Part shown: one piece after another, positions 24,561 to 34,053 of the stretch
Numbering within the stretch: position 1 is the first letter of the stretch
Layout of the letters: each line of letters begins with the position of its first letter
Assembly (NCBI RefSeq): GCF_002262935.1
Contig: NZ_NPIA01000003.1
Coordinates: 124,001-188,000, forward strand
Length of the DNA: 64,000 nt
Reading direction: 5' to 3'
Origin: Lottiidibacillus patelloidae
GTDB taxonomy: Bacteria > Bacillota > Bacilli > Bacillales > SA5d-4
The notes under the pieces: generated by a model
The model's database searches: none
What the model was told of the DNA's origin: nothing
Seen by the model: the letters and a program-made list of their open reading frames with translations, nothing else
Translations under genes and position numbers: made by a program

Positions 24561-25397
24561 ATGAAGCCAGTTAAAAAATCATTAGCGATGTTGTTAATGT
24601 TTTTCACATTTACCGCAATGTTTTATTCAAATGCAATTACAGATCAGTCTGCAGATGCTTTTTCTTCACAAGTCCTCCAACGTGGAGCAACTGGAAATGA
24701 CGTAATTGAATTGCAAGCAAGGTTGCAATATATCGGTTTATATAAAGGAAAAATCGATGGCATATTTGGTTGGGGTACATATTGGGGGGTACGTAATTTC
24801 CAAAAAAACTATGGCCTTGCAGTCGACGGAATAGTCGGACCAAAGACAAAACAAAAATTAAATGGTGTTTCAAAGTATTACAAAGATTGGGTATTAGAAC
24901 AGATAAGAACCGGTGCGAAATTTACACATTATGGCGGGACACCACTTGCAAAGCAAACGATACCAAAAAAAGCTACAACCCAAACAAAACAAGCAACTAC
25001 AGCAGAAAATACTGAAAAAGCTGCAAATATACCAAGTGGGTTTTCTGCAAATGATATTAAGTTAATGGCGAATGCTGTTTATGGTGAAGCAAGAGGAGAG
25101 CCATACATCGGCCAAGTAGCAGTTGCGGCAGTTATTTTAAATCGTGTGCAAAGTCCGAGCTTTCCTAATACTGTTTCTGGAGTAATCTTTGAGCCAAGAG
25201 CGTTTACGGCTGTAGCTGACGGACAAATTTGGCTAACGCCCAATGAATCAGCGAAAAAAGCAGTTGTAGATGCAATGAACGGCTGGGATCCTACTGGAGA
25301 AGCGATTTATTACTTTAATCCTGCAACCGCAACTTCGAAGTGGATTTGGAGTAGACCACTAATTAAAACAATAGGGAAACACCGATTTTGTAAATAG
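24561..25397 (+). CDS. sleB: Spore cortex-lytic enzyme SleB
   Basis: 278 residues: a signal peptide (about 1-33, ending near SADAFS), an N-terminal peptidoglycan-binding domain (about 40-95; GATGNDVIELQARLQYIGLY), a Thr/Lys/Gln-rich linker, then the lytic transglycosylase domain (about 165-278) with catalytic Glu in NAVYGEARGEP. It cuts spore cortex during germination after export to the forespore membrane side. AGGAGG precedes the ATG. Paired with ypeB 15 bases downstream, as in all bacilli. Confidence 0.94.
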   Translation: MKPVKKSLAMLLMFFTFTAMFYSNAITDQSADAFSSQVLQRGATGNDVIELQARLQYIGLYKGKIDGIFGWGTYWGVRNFQKNYGLAVDGIVGPKTKQKLNGVSKYYKDWVLEQIRTGAKFTHYGGTPLAKQTIPKKATTQTKQATTAENTEKAANIPSGFSANDIKLMANAVYGEARGEPYIGQVAVAAVILNRVQSPSFPNTVSGVIFEPRAFTAVADGQIWLTPNESAKKAVVDAMNGWDPTGEAIYYFNPATATSKWIWSRPLIKTIGKHRFCK

Positions 25398-25412
25398 AAG
25401 AGGTGAATGAAA

Positions 25413-26762
25413 ATGATCAGAATGATATTGATGGGAATACTTGGTATTGCGGTAGTTGCAACTGGCTATTGGGGCTACCAAGAACACCAAGAAAAGAACT
25501 TAGTATTAATTCATGCGGAAAATAACTATCAACGCGCCTTTCATGATTTGACGTTCCATATTGATGCATTACACGATCAAATAGGTATAACGTTAGCAAT
25601 GAACTCAAGAACACAACTTTCGAAGGCATTAGCGGAAGTATGGAAATTATCTTCACAAGCTCATGGTGATGTAGGTCAACTACCGTTAACACTTTTACCC
25701 TTTAATAAAACGGAAGAGTTCCTTGCTAAAATTGGAGAATTTAGTTATCGCACGGCTATTCGGGATTTAGATAAGGAACCGTTAACGGATGACGAATATA
25801 ATACACTTAAAGACTTATATAAAAAATCAAAAGATATCCAGTCAGAATTGCGAGATGTCCAAACGACAGTTTTAAAGGAAAATCTCCGTTGGATGGATGT
25901 TGAGCTTGCGTTAGTGTCTGCCACTGAACCGTTAGACAACACAATAATTGATGGTTTTAAAACGGTTGATAAGAAAGTGGACGGATACTCTGATGTCAAT
26001 TGGGGCGCAGATATGACGCAAGCGCAAAAAAATGAGGATGAAAAATTTGCAAATGTCGAAGGAAAAAAAATCTCTGAAAAAGAAGCGATTGAAATTGCAC
26101 AAAACTTTTTTGGTATAAAGCAAAATTTAGAAGTAGATGTAACGGAGAGTGGAGATGGATCAAACTATGGCTTTTATAGTCTGACTTTCAAACACCCAGA
26201 ACATAAATCTAATGTGTATATGGATGTAACAAAAAAAGGTGGCTTCCCAATTTGGGTATTACAAGATCGAGAAGTAAAAAATAGAAAGATATCCTTAAAT
26301 AAAGCAGCGGAACAAGCAAAAGAATTTTTAAATGAACATGACTTTATCGGGATGGAATTATTAGATAGTGCCCAATACGATAATGTTGGGGTATTTAGTT
26401 TTATTAGGGTAGAAGGAGACGTTAGAATTTTTTCAGAAAGAATTAGTATGAAAGTTGCTTTAGATGGTGGGGATATCATTGGTTTCCAAGCGGAAGATTA
26501 TTTATTAGCAAATCATGATCATACTGATTTTAATCCAAAAATAACAAAAGAAGATGCATTAGCTGAGATTAATCCTAATGTTGACATTCAAGAAGACCAC
26601 CTTGCTGTCATAGTAAATGACTTAGGAGAAGAAGTACTTTGCTTTGAATTTTTAGGAATACTAGGAAACGATACGTATCGAATGTTCATCAATGCGGAAG
26701 ATGGTACAGAAGAAAAGGTTGAAAAACTTGAGAGTTCAGAGCCTGTGTATGATGAATTATAA
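25413..26762 (+). CDS. ypeB: Germination protein YpeB
   Basis: 449 residues: an uncleaved N-terminal membrane anchor (about 3-18), a helical domain (about 25-200), and C-terminal PepSY-type repeats that bind and hold SleB (motifs KKISEKEAIEIAQNFF, NKAAEQAKEFL, TKEDALAEI mark the repeat starts). YpeB and SleB stabilise one another in dormant spores. ATG 25413 is preferred to one two codons earlier: GAGGTG stands 8 bases before it and YpeB proteins start MIR. Confidence 0.92.
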   Translation: MIRMILMGILGIAVVATGYWGYQEHQEKNLVLIHAENNYQRAFHDLTFHIDALHDQIGITLAMNSRTQLSKALAEVWKLSSQAHGDVGQLPLTLLPFNKTEEFLAKIGEFSYRTAIRDLDKEPLTDDEYNTLKDLYKKSKDIQSELRDVQTTVLKENLRWMDVELALVSATEPLDNTIIDGFKTVDKKVDGYSDVNWGADMTQAQKNEDEKFANVEGKKISEKEAIEIAQNFFGIKQNLEVDVTESGDGSNYGFYSLTFKHPEHKSNVYMDVTKKGGFPIWVLQDREVKNRKISLNKAAEQAKEFLNEHDFIGMELLDSAQYDNVGVFSFIRVEGDVRIFSERISMKVALDGGDIIGFQAEDYLLANHDHTDFNPKITKEDALAEINPNVDIQEDHLAVIVNDLGEEVLCFEFLGILGNDTYRMFINAEDGTEEKVEKLESSEPVYDEL

Positions 26763-26789
26763 ACTGAGTAGCTAGGTAGTGGTATTGGT

Positions 26790-26972
26790 ATGAACATTGT
26801 AGATAAAGTATTAATTTTTTGTATTACAAGTTTATTTTTTCTTATAATCGTAAGTCAACTTTTATTAGAAAATGAAAAAATAGCACCTTATGTAAATGAA
26901 ACAATACACTATGAAGGTGTCGTAAAAAGTCAACAGTCGAAAGTTGTCGAAACGATAGACCAAAATAAATGA
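26790..26972 (+). CDS. ypfB: Small membrane protein YpfB (DUF5359-like)
   Basis: A 60-residue protein with one transmembrane helix (about 6-26), then a short outside tail (NEKIAPYVNETIHYEGV). The IAPYxNxxxxYEG pattern and position before cmk point to YpfB. In B. subtilis motI (ypfA, a c-di-GMP receptor) lies between ypeB and ypfB; here that gene is absent and only 27 bases remain. Ribosome site weak; function unknown. Confidence 0.6.
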   Translation: MNIVDKVLIFCITSLFFLIIVSQLLLENEKIAPYVNETIHYEGVVKSQQSKVVETIDQNK

Positions 26973-27050
26973 TTGTGATATCATAACGAAGGAAATAAAA
27001 CTGTATATAAATAAATTAACTGTACGTTAATCATTTTAATAGGTTATGAT

Positions 27051-27080
27051 AAAAGCAGGAATAACCCTGCTTTTATTTTT
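27051..27080 (+). terminator. Terminator before cmk
   Basis: AAAAGCAGG (27051-27059) and CCTGCTTTT (27066-27074) pair perfectly around a 6-base loop; T-rich after. Confidence 0.8.
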
Positions 27081-27133
27081 ATTTAATGAGAGCAATAACA
27101 GTTAACTAACTAGGTGAATGTTGGGGGAAAAAC

Positions 27134-27811
27134 ATGAAAAATAATATTCGAATTGCCATTGATGGACCTGCAGCGGCAGGAAAAAGTACGGTAGCAAAAG
27201 TAGTTGCTGAACGTCTTTCTTACATATATATCGATACTGGTGCAATGTATCGTGCCTTAACTTTAAAGTGTTTAAATGAAAATATTGATTTAGAAAACGA
27301 ATTAGAAGTAACAAAAATTCTACCGAAAACGTCTATACAATTGCTACCATCGGAAAAAGGTCAGCAAGTGATTTTAGATAATAAAAATGTAAGTGAAGAG
27401 ATTAGAACTTCTAAAGTTACTAACAATGTTTCTTTAATTGCTAAGTTAAGTTCCGTTAGAGATGAGATGGTTAAAAGGCAGCAAATTCTAGCAGAAGATG
27501 GCGGGATTGTTATGGATGGACGAGATATCGGAACTCATGTGTTACCAAATGCCGAGGTAAAGATTTTCATGCTAGCATCTGTTGAGGAACGTGCAAGAAG
27601 AAGGTATGAAGAAGAAATTTCTAAAGGATATGACTCAAATTTAGAAGTGTTGAAAGAAGAAATTGCTGCTCGTGATAAAATTGATTCTGAAAGAGAGTTC
27701 GCTCCTTTAAGGAAAGCCTCTGATGCGATTGAAATCGATTCTACTCATTTATCAATTGATGAAGTTGTAAATCGTATAATGGAAATTGTTCGAGAGAGGG
27801 TTGGTCAATAA
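27134..27811 (+). CDS. cmk: Cytidylate kinase
   Basis: 225 residues phosphorylating CMP/dCMP. P-loop [13 protein letters not shown] (about 9-21), [27 protein letters not shown], and the lid region [14 protein letters not shown]. The TAA stop overlaps the ATG of the acyltransferase by one base (TAATG), so translation is coupled. GGGGGAAAA lies before the ATG. Confidence 0.94.
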   Translation: MKNNIRIAIDGPAAAGKSTVAKVVAERLSYIYIDTGAMYRALTLKCLNENIDLENELEVTKILPKTSIQLLPSEKGQQVILDNKNVSEEIRTSKVTNNVSLIAKLSSVRDEMVKRQQILAEDGGIVMDGRDIGTHVLPNAEVKIFMLASVEERARRRYEEEISKGYDSNLEVLKEEIAARDKIDSEREFAPLRKASDAIEIDSTHLSIDEVVNRIMEIVRERVGQ

Positions 27812-28392
27812 TGTCATTATATGCAGTTGGACGCTCACTTTTTTACACTTATTTTAAACTCTTTAATCGAGTTGAAGCAATTGGAATAGAAAATGTCCCA
27901 AAAGAAGGCGGGATTGTTGCGTGCTCTAATCACATTTCAGCGCTAGACCCCCCTCTATTAGGGACGATGTTTCCAAGGAAAGTACATTTCATGGCAAAAG
28001 CAGAATTGTTTACTATCCCAATTTTAAAAAGCATTATTAAAGCAATGGGAGCTTTTCCAGTTCGTAGAGGAATGGGAGATAAACAAGCATTACGTACTGG
28101 CTTACAAATGGTTGGGGAGCAAAAAGTAATCGGCATCTTCCCGGAAGGAACACGTAGTAAAGATGGGAAGCTACAAAAGGGACTGGCAGGTTCGGCTTTT
28201 TTTGCATTAAAATCTGAAGCTAAAGTTGTCCCTTGTGCAATTGTTGGAAGTTATGCGCCTTTTAAGAAATTAAAAATCTATTTTGGGGAACCAGTAGATT
28301 TAGAAGATCTAAAAGATCAAAAAGGTGCTACACAATTAGCTACCGATAGAATAATGTTGCATATTCAGCAATTAATCGATCAAGACGCTTGA
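27811..28392 (+). CDS. plsC: Lysophospholipid (1-acylglycerol-3-phosphate) acyltransferase
   Basis: A 193-residue PlsC-type acyltransferase at the membrane, adding the second acyl chain to lysophosphatidic acid. The HX4D catalytic box is NHISALDP (about 37-44), with GAFPVRRG and FPEGTRSKDG (acceptor-phosphate binding, about 110). An N-terminal amphipathic/hydrophobic segment precedes. The cmk-plsC-ypfD order is frequent in bacilli. The symbol is by family; more than one PlsC paralogue may exist. Confidence 0.88.
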   Translation: MSLYAVGRSLFYTYFKLFNRVEAIGIENVPKEGGIVACSNHISALDPPLLGTMFPRKVHFMAKAELFTIPILKSIIKAMGAFPVRRGMGDKQALRTGLQMVGEQKVIGIFPEGTRSKDGKLQKGLAGSAFFALKSEAKVVPCAIVGSYAPFKKLKIYFGEPVDLEDLKDQKGATQLATDRIMLHIQQLIDQDA

Positions 28393-28466
28393 CAAAAACG
28401 GCATTTTGTTAGACCTTTTAATTAGAGAAAATAAATAGAACGTTGTTTCTATAAGGAGGAAATATT

Positions 28467-29597
28467 ATGGGTGAGGGTATGACATTTCAAGTTGGAGATG
28501 TGTTAGAAGGTACAGTTTCAAAAGTTGAAGAAAAGTTTGCTAAAGTTGAAATTGGAGAAGGCAAAGAAGGTATTTTACCGATAAGTGAAATTTCATCATT
28601 TCATTTAGAAAGCGCTTCAGAAAAAGTTTCAGAAGGTAAATCTCTTAAACTTAAAGTTGTTAAACTAGATGATGAGGATGTAATTTTATCATTAAAAGCA
28701 ATTGAAACGGATAATGCATGGGAAGATTTAGAGAAAAAATATCAAGCTAATGAGACTTTTGAAGTTACTGTTAAAGAGGAAGTAAAAGGTGGATTAGTTG
28801 CTAATGTTGGACTACGTGCTTTCATTCCTGCTTCTCTAGTAGATACTCAATTCGTTGAAGACTTTTCTGAGTTCGTAGGGAAGACTATTAAAGTGAAAAT
28901 TTCCGAAATGGATAAAGAAAAAAGTCGTGTGATTTTATCACGTAAGGCTGTATTAGAAGAAGAAGAGAAAATGGGTAGAGTAAAAGCATTTGAAGCTATT
29001 AAAGCAGGTAATGTTGTTGAAGGTACAGTTCAACGCATTACAAACTTTGGAGTTTTTATCGATTTAGGTGGAGTTGATGGATTAGTTCATATTTCTCAAT
29101 TATCACATGAGCGAGTTGAACAGCCGAGTGAAGTAGTAAAAGAAGGGGAAACGGTTAAAGTTAAAGTATTGGAAGTTGACCCTGATAACGAACGAATTTC
29201 ATTATCAATAAAAGCAACACTTCCTGGACCATGGGATGCCGTAAAAGGTTCTATTAAAGTAGGAGATATAATCGAAGGAAAAGTAACTAGAATTGTTAAT
29301 TTTGGTGCTTTTGTAGAAATAGAGCATGGAGTTGAAGGTTTAGTTCATATTTCTCAACTTTCTACAGATCGTGTTACCAAAGTGAATGATGTTTTAAAAG
29401 AAGGGCAAACTGTAAGTGCTAAGATTACAGATGCAGACTTTGCAAAAAAACGTATTTCATTAAGTATTCGTGCTTTAGAAGAAGGGAAGCAGCGCGAGGA
29501 AATGGAAAAATACGTGAAAGAATATCAGCAAGATGAAAACACTGGATTCTCCTTAGGAGACCGCATCGGTGATCAATTAAATAAACTACGTAAATAA
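28467..29597 (+). CDS. ypfD: S1-domain RNA-binding protein YpfD (ribosomal protein S1 homologue)
   Basis: 376 residues made of four S1/OB-fold repeats (about 8-75, 93-158, 175-245 and 260-330). Repeats 3 and 4 carry the clearest RNA-binding faces ([42 protein letters not shown]), while repeat 2 is more divergent. A charged tail follows. It binds mRNA and may assist translation; in bacilli it is shorter than enterobacterial S1 and not essential. AAGGAGG is 9 bases before the ATG. Confidence 0.92.
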   Translation: MGEGMTFQVGDVLEGTVSKVEEKFAKVEIGEGKEGILPISEISSFHLESASEKVSEGKSLKLKVVKLDDEDVILSLKAIETDNAWEDLEKKYQANETFEVTVKEEVKGGLVANVGLRAFIPASLVDTQFVEDFSEFVGKTIKVKISEMDKEKSRVILSRKAVLEEEEKMGRVKAFEAIKAGNVVEGTVQRITNFGVFIDLGGVDGLVHISQLSHERVEQPSEVVKEGETVKVKVLEVDPDNERISLSIKATLPGPWDAVKGSIKVGDIIEGKVTRIVNFGAFVEIEHGVEGLVHISQLSTDRVTKVNDVLKEGQTVSAKITDADFAKKRISLSIRALEEGKQREEMEKYVKEYQQDENTGFSLGDRIGDQLNKLRK

Positions 29598-29607
29598 AGG
29601 TGATAAT

Positions 29608-30660
29608 GTGAGTCGTTCAAAGCGTAAATTGGAGCATATTAATTATGCGATTTCAACAGGACAAAAACGAACTCACGGTCTCGATGACATTTCTTTTGTG
29701 CATAACAGTTTACCAGGCATTGCACTTCAGGATGTTTCACTGCGGACAAAAATAGGCGAACTTTCTATAAGTTCGCCTATTTTTATTAATGCAATGACTG
29801 GTGGGGGCGGCGAAAAAACAGAAAAAATTAATGCTCTATTAGCGGAAGTTGCAAAAATATGTGACTTACCAATCGCTGTTGGATCGCAAATGGCAGCCAT
29901 TAAAGATATAAGTCAAAGCAGGTCGTTTGAGATTGTGCGTAAAGTTCATAAAAACGGAATAGTATTTGCAAACATAGGCAGTGAAGCATCTGTTGAACAA
30001 GCCCAAAAAGCTGTAGATATGATTGATGCAAATGCGCTGCAAATTCATTTAAATGTTATTCAAGAATTAGTGATGCCAGAAGGTGACCGTGATTTTACTG
30101 GTGTCCTTAATCGAATCGAAGCAATCGTTAACAAGTTAACTGTTCCTGTTATTGTCAAAGAAGTAGGATTTGGAATGAGCAAGCAAACAGTTAGTAAATT
30201 AAAGGGTATTGGTGTCTCAATCGTTGATGTTGGTGGTTTTGGTGGAACAAACTTCGCTACTGTGGAAAACCAAAGAAGGTCTAAGCAACTTGAACAGTTT
30301 AATGATTGGGGAATACCAACGTCTGTTTCTATCGGTGAAGCAAAGGCCTCATCACCATCTATATCAATTCTAGCATCTGGCGGAATACAAACTAGTAGTG
30401 AAATTGCTAAAGCAGTATCATTAGGTGCAAGTGCTGTTGGTGTAGCTGGTTATTTTTTAAAAATATTGCTTGAAGATGGACAGGAAGCACTCATTAACGA
30501 GATACAACATATGCAAGATGGATTGAAAATAATTATGACAGCTTTAGGTACAAAGTCAGTCAATGAATTGCAAAATGCTCCAATAGTAATAAGAGGTGAA
30601 ACATTATCTTGGTTTGAGCAAAGAGCAATTAATATACAAAACCTTGCACAAAAAAAATGA
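29608..30660 (+). CDS. fni: Type 2 isopentenyl-diphosphate delta-isomerase
   Basis: A 350-residue FMN/NADPH-dependent isomerase converting IPP to DMAPP; the products feed the heptaprenyl chain made by HepS/HepT. Motifs: [42 protein letters not shown], and [17 protein letters not shown] for FMN and substrate phosphate. GTG 29608 with AAAGGTGAT upstream; 10 bases after ypfD. A terminator overlaps the stop. Confidence 0.93.
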   Translation: MSRSKRKLEHINYAISTGQKRTHGLDDISFVHNSLPGIALQDVSLRTKIGELSISSPIFINAMTGGGGEKTEKINALLAEVAKICDLPIAVGSQMAAIKDISQSRSFEIVRKVHKNGIVFANIGSEASVEQAQKAVDMIDANALQIHLNVIQELVMPEGDRDFTGVLNRIEAIVNKLTVPVIVKEVGFGMSKQTVSKLKGIGVSIVDVGGFGGTNFATVENQRRSKQLEQFNDWGIPTSVSIGEAKASSPSISILASGGIQTSSEIAKAVSLGASAVGVAGYFLKILLEDGQEALINEIQHMQDGLKIIMTALGTKSVNELQNAPIVIRGETLSWFEQRAINIQNLAQKK

Positions 30661-30682
30661 TGGGATTTCCCATCATTTTTTA
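30653..30682. terminator. Bidirectional terminator fni/ypzI
   Basis: AAAATGATGGG and CCCATCATTTT pair around a 3-4 base loop, with A-run before and T-run after; it lies across the end of ypzI on the minus strand. Confidence 0.82.
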
Positions 30683-30807
30683 TTTCTTTCGCGAGCCTCT
30701 TCAGGGCTTTCTAACCTTGTTGCTCCAGCATACTTTAGACTTTGGTCACGGTCCGATTCAACGGTCCGTGATTTTTTTAGTCGTTTTTCTTGACGATCTC
30801 TTCCCAT
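30673..30807 (-). CDS. ypzI: Small protein YpzI
   Basis: A 44-residue highly charged protein beginning MGRDRQEKRLKKS, then TVESDRDQSLKYAGATRLE. The RQEK-KLK...VESDRDQS pattern is that of the YpzI family, conserved in bacilli beside yphA; role unknown. ATG 30807 follows GGGGG at 7-8 bases. A longer frame to 30855 lacks a ribosome site. Confidence 0.78.
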   Translation of the reverse strand: MGRDRQEKRLKKSRTVESDRDQSLKYAGATRLESPEEARERNKK

Positions 30808-30900
30808 TAACAATCCCCCTTTACTTTTCATTATTCCAAACAAATTGAAAATCATTCGACTAAGATTTATGAAAGGTACCGATAATGGGTACTATAGGAG

Positions 30901-31515
30901 GTGAAGGAAATCGACGGTATCTTATTTCTATGGCTGGCATGGATAATTTGGGTAGTTGCTACGTTTCTATTCAGAAGATCGAAAGAACGTTATTTAATAA
31001 CTGTAGTAGCACTACTAAGCATAATTTTTTCTCATACATATGTTGAGTTACCTTACTTAACGATTAATATTGCAATGTTATTTTTAATGCTATTAGGCTG
31101 TTACATCGTTGCAAAAAGTACCATTTTACAAAGATGTTATTTGTTTATCGTTTCTTCCATTTTAATGATGGCTTATGTTGCAATATTAGCTATCCATTTA
31201 TTTGACCCAGTCTGGTTCTTATTGAACAAAAAATTTGTAATAGTTATTTTATGTTCGTTTATCCTCCTTTTGTTATGCAGAGATATGAAACAAGGATTAG
31301 CGGTGTTGTTTATTGGAGTTAATGTCGGTGACATTATTTTTTCACTTGTCATATATAACATTCACTTAGTTACCTTTCAGCAACCATTGTTTGCGTTAGA
31401 TGTTATTAGTTTATCAATTACATTTACTTATATCTTTAACACTTACTTTAACACGGTATCTTCAATACAAAAATCGTCAATGAAATCATCGAAGAGAGGT
31501 AGAGCGCTACTATGA
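30901..31515 (+). CDS. yphA: Membrane protein YphA
   Basis: About 200 residues with six predicted transmembrane helices and no catalytic motif; identification is by position (ypzI-yphA-yphB-ypzH-der). Start problem: GTG 30901 directly abuts its GGAG, whereas GGAGGTG (30897-30903) is ideally spaced for the in-frame ATC at 30910, from which the protein would begin (M)DGILFLWLAWIIW, like YphA relatives. No ATG or TTG is available in frame there. Overlaps yphB by 4 bases. Confidence 0.75.
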   Translation: MKEIDGILFLWLAWIIWVVATFLFRRSKERYLITVVALLSIIFSHTYVELPYLTINIAMLFLMLLGCYIVAKSTILQRCYLFIVSSILMMAYVAILAIHLFDPVWFLLNKKFVIVILCSFILLLLCRDMKQGLAVLFIGVNVGDIIFSLVIYNIHLVTFQQPLFALDVISLSITFTYIFNTYFNTVSSIQKSSMKSSKRGRALL

Positions 31516-32408
31516 ATGAATATACTTACCCTGTGATTTTTGGAATTACTATAGGTACACTGGCTAGATTATACATGCTAAAAACAGATTACAGGCAATA
31601 TCCTACATATCCGCATGGGAAAGTAATTAATGTTGCATTAGGATTTATAGCAGCTTCTCTTGGAACAGTTGCTGTCCCATCATTTATGGAAGAAAATTTT
31701 ACAGCTGTTACATTTTTAGCATTAGCAGCGTCTCAATTTAGAGAAGTAAGAAATATGGAACGTAATACATTGTCAGAATTAGATCAATACGAATTAGTAC
31801 CTAGAGGAAAAACTTATATAGAGGGGATTGCTATTGTTTTTGAAGGGAGAAATTACTTAGTAATATTTGCTTCTTTCATTTCTACCTTGTTGTATTTAGC
31901 ATTTAATATTTGGGCTGGGATTTTAGGGGCTATTGGAGCTTTATTACTAGCTAAATCATTGATGTCAGGAAAGCAGCTAAAACATATCGTCAATATTAAG
32001 AAAGCGGAGCTATCATTCGATGGCCCTGGTTTATATGTAGATAATATCTATATTATGAACATTGGATTGCCAGAGCGACAAAAAGAAATCTTAAAGTATG
32101 GCATGGGTTTTATTTTAGAACCAAAGGATTTTAATGTGCGAGCTACAATAGGTCACCTCGGTCAAAGACAAGCAATACTTCATGATGCATCAGTATCTTT
32201 AGGTGTATTTCGTGACTCTGGAACACCAGCACTTGTTCCGTTAATAAAACGAGATTTGGATGATGGCAGAATAGGTGTTTTTATTTTGCCTCAAGTTCAA
32301 GATGTAGCAAAAGCAATTGCTGTTATCGAGCGTGTACCTGTCTTAGAAAATGCATTCCGCTTGCCAACGGAGTCTGATGCCAATCAAAAAGGAAGTGAAC
32401 TAGATTGA
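31512..32408 (+). CDS. yphB: YIEGIA-domain membrane protein YphB (SeaA)
   Basis: 298 residues. It has N-terminal membrane helices (about 5-20, 38-56 and 62-75), the name-giving YIEGIA motif at 102-107, two further helices (about 115-150), and a C-terminal soluble domain (about 165-290; TIGHLGQRQAILHDASVSLG). It is a sporulation-linked protein in B. subtilis (spore envelope assembly). The next gene encodes its presumed small partner. Overlaps both neighbours by 4 bases, indicating an obligate yphA-yphB-ypzH unit. Confidence 0.85.
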   Translation: MNEYTYPVIFGITIGTLARLYMLKTDYRQYPTYPHGKVINVALGFIAASLGTVAVPSFMEENFTAVTFLALAASQFREVRNMERNTLSELDQYELVPRGKTYIEGIAIVFEGRNYLVIFASFISTLLYLAFNIWAGILGAIGALLLAKSLMSGKQLKHIVNIKKAELSFDGPGLYVDNIYIMNIGLPERQKEILKYGMGFILEPKDFNVRATIGHLGQRQAILHDASVSLGVFRDSGTPALVPLIKRDLDDGRIGVFILPQVQDVAKAIAVIERVPVLENAFRLPTESDANQKGSELD

Positions 32409-32590
32409 ACCTTGAAAAATATATCCTAGCTGTAATTACTACAAGTTGTGAAAATATCAAAGGTGGAGCCCCGACGTTTTGCTGTGAAAATGAAGATGAG
32501 GCACAAAAAGTCGCAGCTGATTTAGAGGCTATTTTAGATGGGATTTCACATCGCTTAGCTAATGGGATGTATATTATCGTAAAACATTAG
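32405..32590 (+). CDS. ypzH: Capping-complex subunit for YIEGIA (YpzH)
   Basis: A 61-residue soluble protein with TSCENIKGGAPTFCCENEDEAQKVAADLEAIL, the pattern of the family annotated as a capping subunit for YIEGIA proteins. The close Cys pair (FCC) is notable. TTG 32405 overlaps the yphB stop (TTGA) and follows AAAGGAAGTGA. A terminator lies downstream, so the three-gene unit ends here. Confidence 0.8.
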   Translation: MNLEKYILAVITTSCENIKGGAPTFCCENEDEAQKVAADLEAILDGISHRLANGMYIIVKH

Positions 32591-32644
32591 TTGTCGGATT
32601 ATGTCTTTTTTGTTAAGATTAAAACGCCAACATGGCAAACATTT

Positions 32645-32671
32645 CCCTTCTTATGATGAAGGGTTTTCTTT
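32645..32671 (+). terminator. Terminator between ypzH and der
   Basis: CCCTTC-ttatgat-GAAGGG followed by TTTTCTTT. Confidence 0.65.
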
Positions 32672-32709
32672 ATCTAATAGATAGAGATAGAAAGAAAGGA
32701 CGTGAAGAT

Positions 32710-34026
32710 TTGCCTAAACCAGTCGTAGCAATCGTTGGAAGACCTAATGTTGGTAAATCAACGATTTTTAATCGTATAGTAGGAGAAAGAATATCAATTG
32801 TAGAGGATATCCCTGGTGTCACTAGAGACCGTATATATAGTTCAGGTGAATGGTTAAACATTGATTTTAACATTATTGATACTGGTGGTATTGAAATTGG
32901 AGACGAACCATTGTTGGTTCAAATGCGTGAACAAGCAGATTTAGCTATTGCTGAAGCGGATGTAATTATCTTTATGGTAAATGGCCGCGAAGGAATTACT
33001 AGTGCAGATGAAGAGGTTGCGAAAATACTTTTCCGATCTAAAAAACCTGTCGTTCTTGCAGTAAACAAAATAGATAACTTTGAAATGCAACAAGATATTT
33101 ATGAGTTCTATTCATTAGGTTTTGGAGATCCATATCCTATATCAGGTTCACATGGATTAGGATTAGGTGACATGCTTGATGAAGTAGTAAAATCTTTTAA
33201 TGAGCCAGAGGAACAAGAGGAAGATGATGATACAATTCGCTTCTCTTTAATTGGTCGACCTAATGTAGGGAAGTCCTCACTAACAAACAGTATTTTAGGT
33301 GTGGAAAATCGAGTCATAGTAAGTGATATTCCGGGAACTACTAGAGATGCTGTAGATACGCCTTTCACTTCAGACGGGAAAGATTATGTAGTCATTGACA
33401 CTGCTGGAATGAGAAAAAGAGGAAAAGTGTATGAGAGTACCGAAAAGTATAGTGTATTACGTGCATTAAGAGCTATTGAGCGTTCAGATGTCGTTTTAGT
33501 CGTAATCAATGGTGAAGAAGGAATTATTGAACAGGATAAGAAAATAGCAGGCTATGCACATGAAGCTGGTAGAGCAGTCATAATTATTGTAAACAAGTGG
33601 GATGCAATAGAGAAAGATGAAAAAACGATGAAGGAATTTGAAAAAAATCTTCGAAGTCATTTCCAATTCCTTGATTACGCACCTATTCTATACGTATCTG
33701 CTAAAACAACGCAACGCGTGAAGACAATTGTACCGATGATTGATACAGTAGCTGAAAACCATGCAATGCGCGTGCCAACAAACTTGTTAAATGATGTTAT
33801 CATGGATGCAGTTGCAATGAATCCAACTCCGACAAGTAATACAAAGCGCTTAAAGATTAATTACATGTCACAAGTTGCTGTAAAACCACCGACATTTGTT
33901 GTCTTTGTTAATGATCCTGAGTTACTACATTTCTCGTATAAGCGATATTTAGAAAACTCAATTCGTAAAGCATTCGGGTTTGTAGGAACGCCAATAAGAA
34001 TTATTGCTAGAAAAAAATCTAATTAA
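32710..34026 (+). CDS. der: Ribosome-assembly GTPase Der (EngA)
   Basis: 438 residues with two tandem GTPase domains and a C-terminal KH-like domain. Domain 1: GRPNVGKST (about 9-17), DTGG, NKID; domain 2: GRPNVGKSS (about 180), [13 protein letters not shown]. Needed for 50S subunit maturation. Start at TTG 32710: AAAGGACGTG precedes it and the product begins (M)[11 protein letters not shown] as in relatives; an upstream ATG would add 26 residues that overlap the terminator. Confidence 0.94.
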   Translation: MPKPVVAIVGRPNVGKSTIFNRIVGERISIVEDIPGVTRDRIYSSGEWLNIDFNIIDTGGIEIGDEPLLVQMREQADLAIAEADVIIFMVNGREGITSADEEVAKILFRSKKPVVLAVNKIDNFEMQQDIYEFYSLGFGDPYPISGSHGLGLGDMLDEVVKSFNEPEEQEEDDDTIRFSLIGRPNVGKSSLTNSILGVENRVIVSDIPGTTRDAVDTPFTSDGKDYVVIDTAGMRKRGKVYESTEKYSVLRALRAIERSDVVLVVINGEEGIIEQDKKIAGYAHEAGRAVIIIVNKWDAIEKDEKTMKEFEKNLRSHFQFLDYAPILYVSAKTTQRVKTIVPMIDTVAENHAMRVPTNLLNDVIMDAVAMNPTPTSNTKRLKINYMSQVAVKPPTFVVFVNDPELLHFSYKRYLENSIRKAFGFVGTPIRIIARKKSN

Positions 34027-34053
34027 AGATTTTTGATGTAAGGAAGTGATTAG

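Noticed and set aside
27016-27030. TTAAC-tgtac-GTTAA palindrome before cmk
   Set aside because: Five-base arms in AT-rich DNA are too short to support a site.
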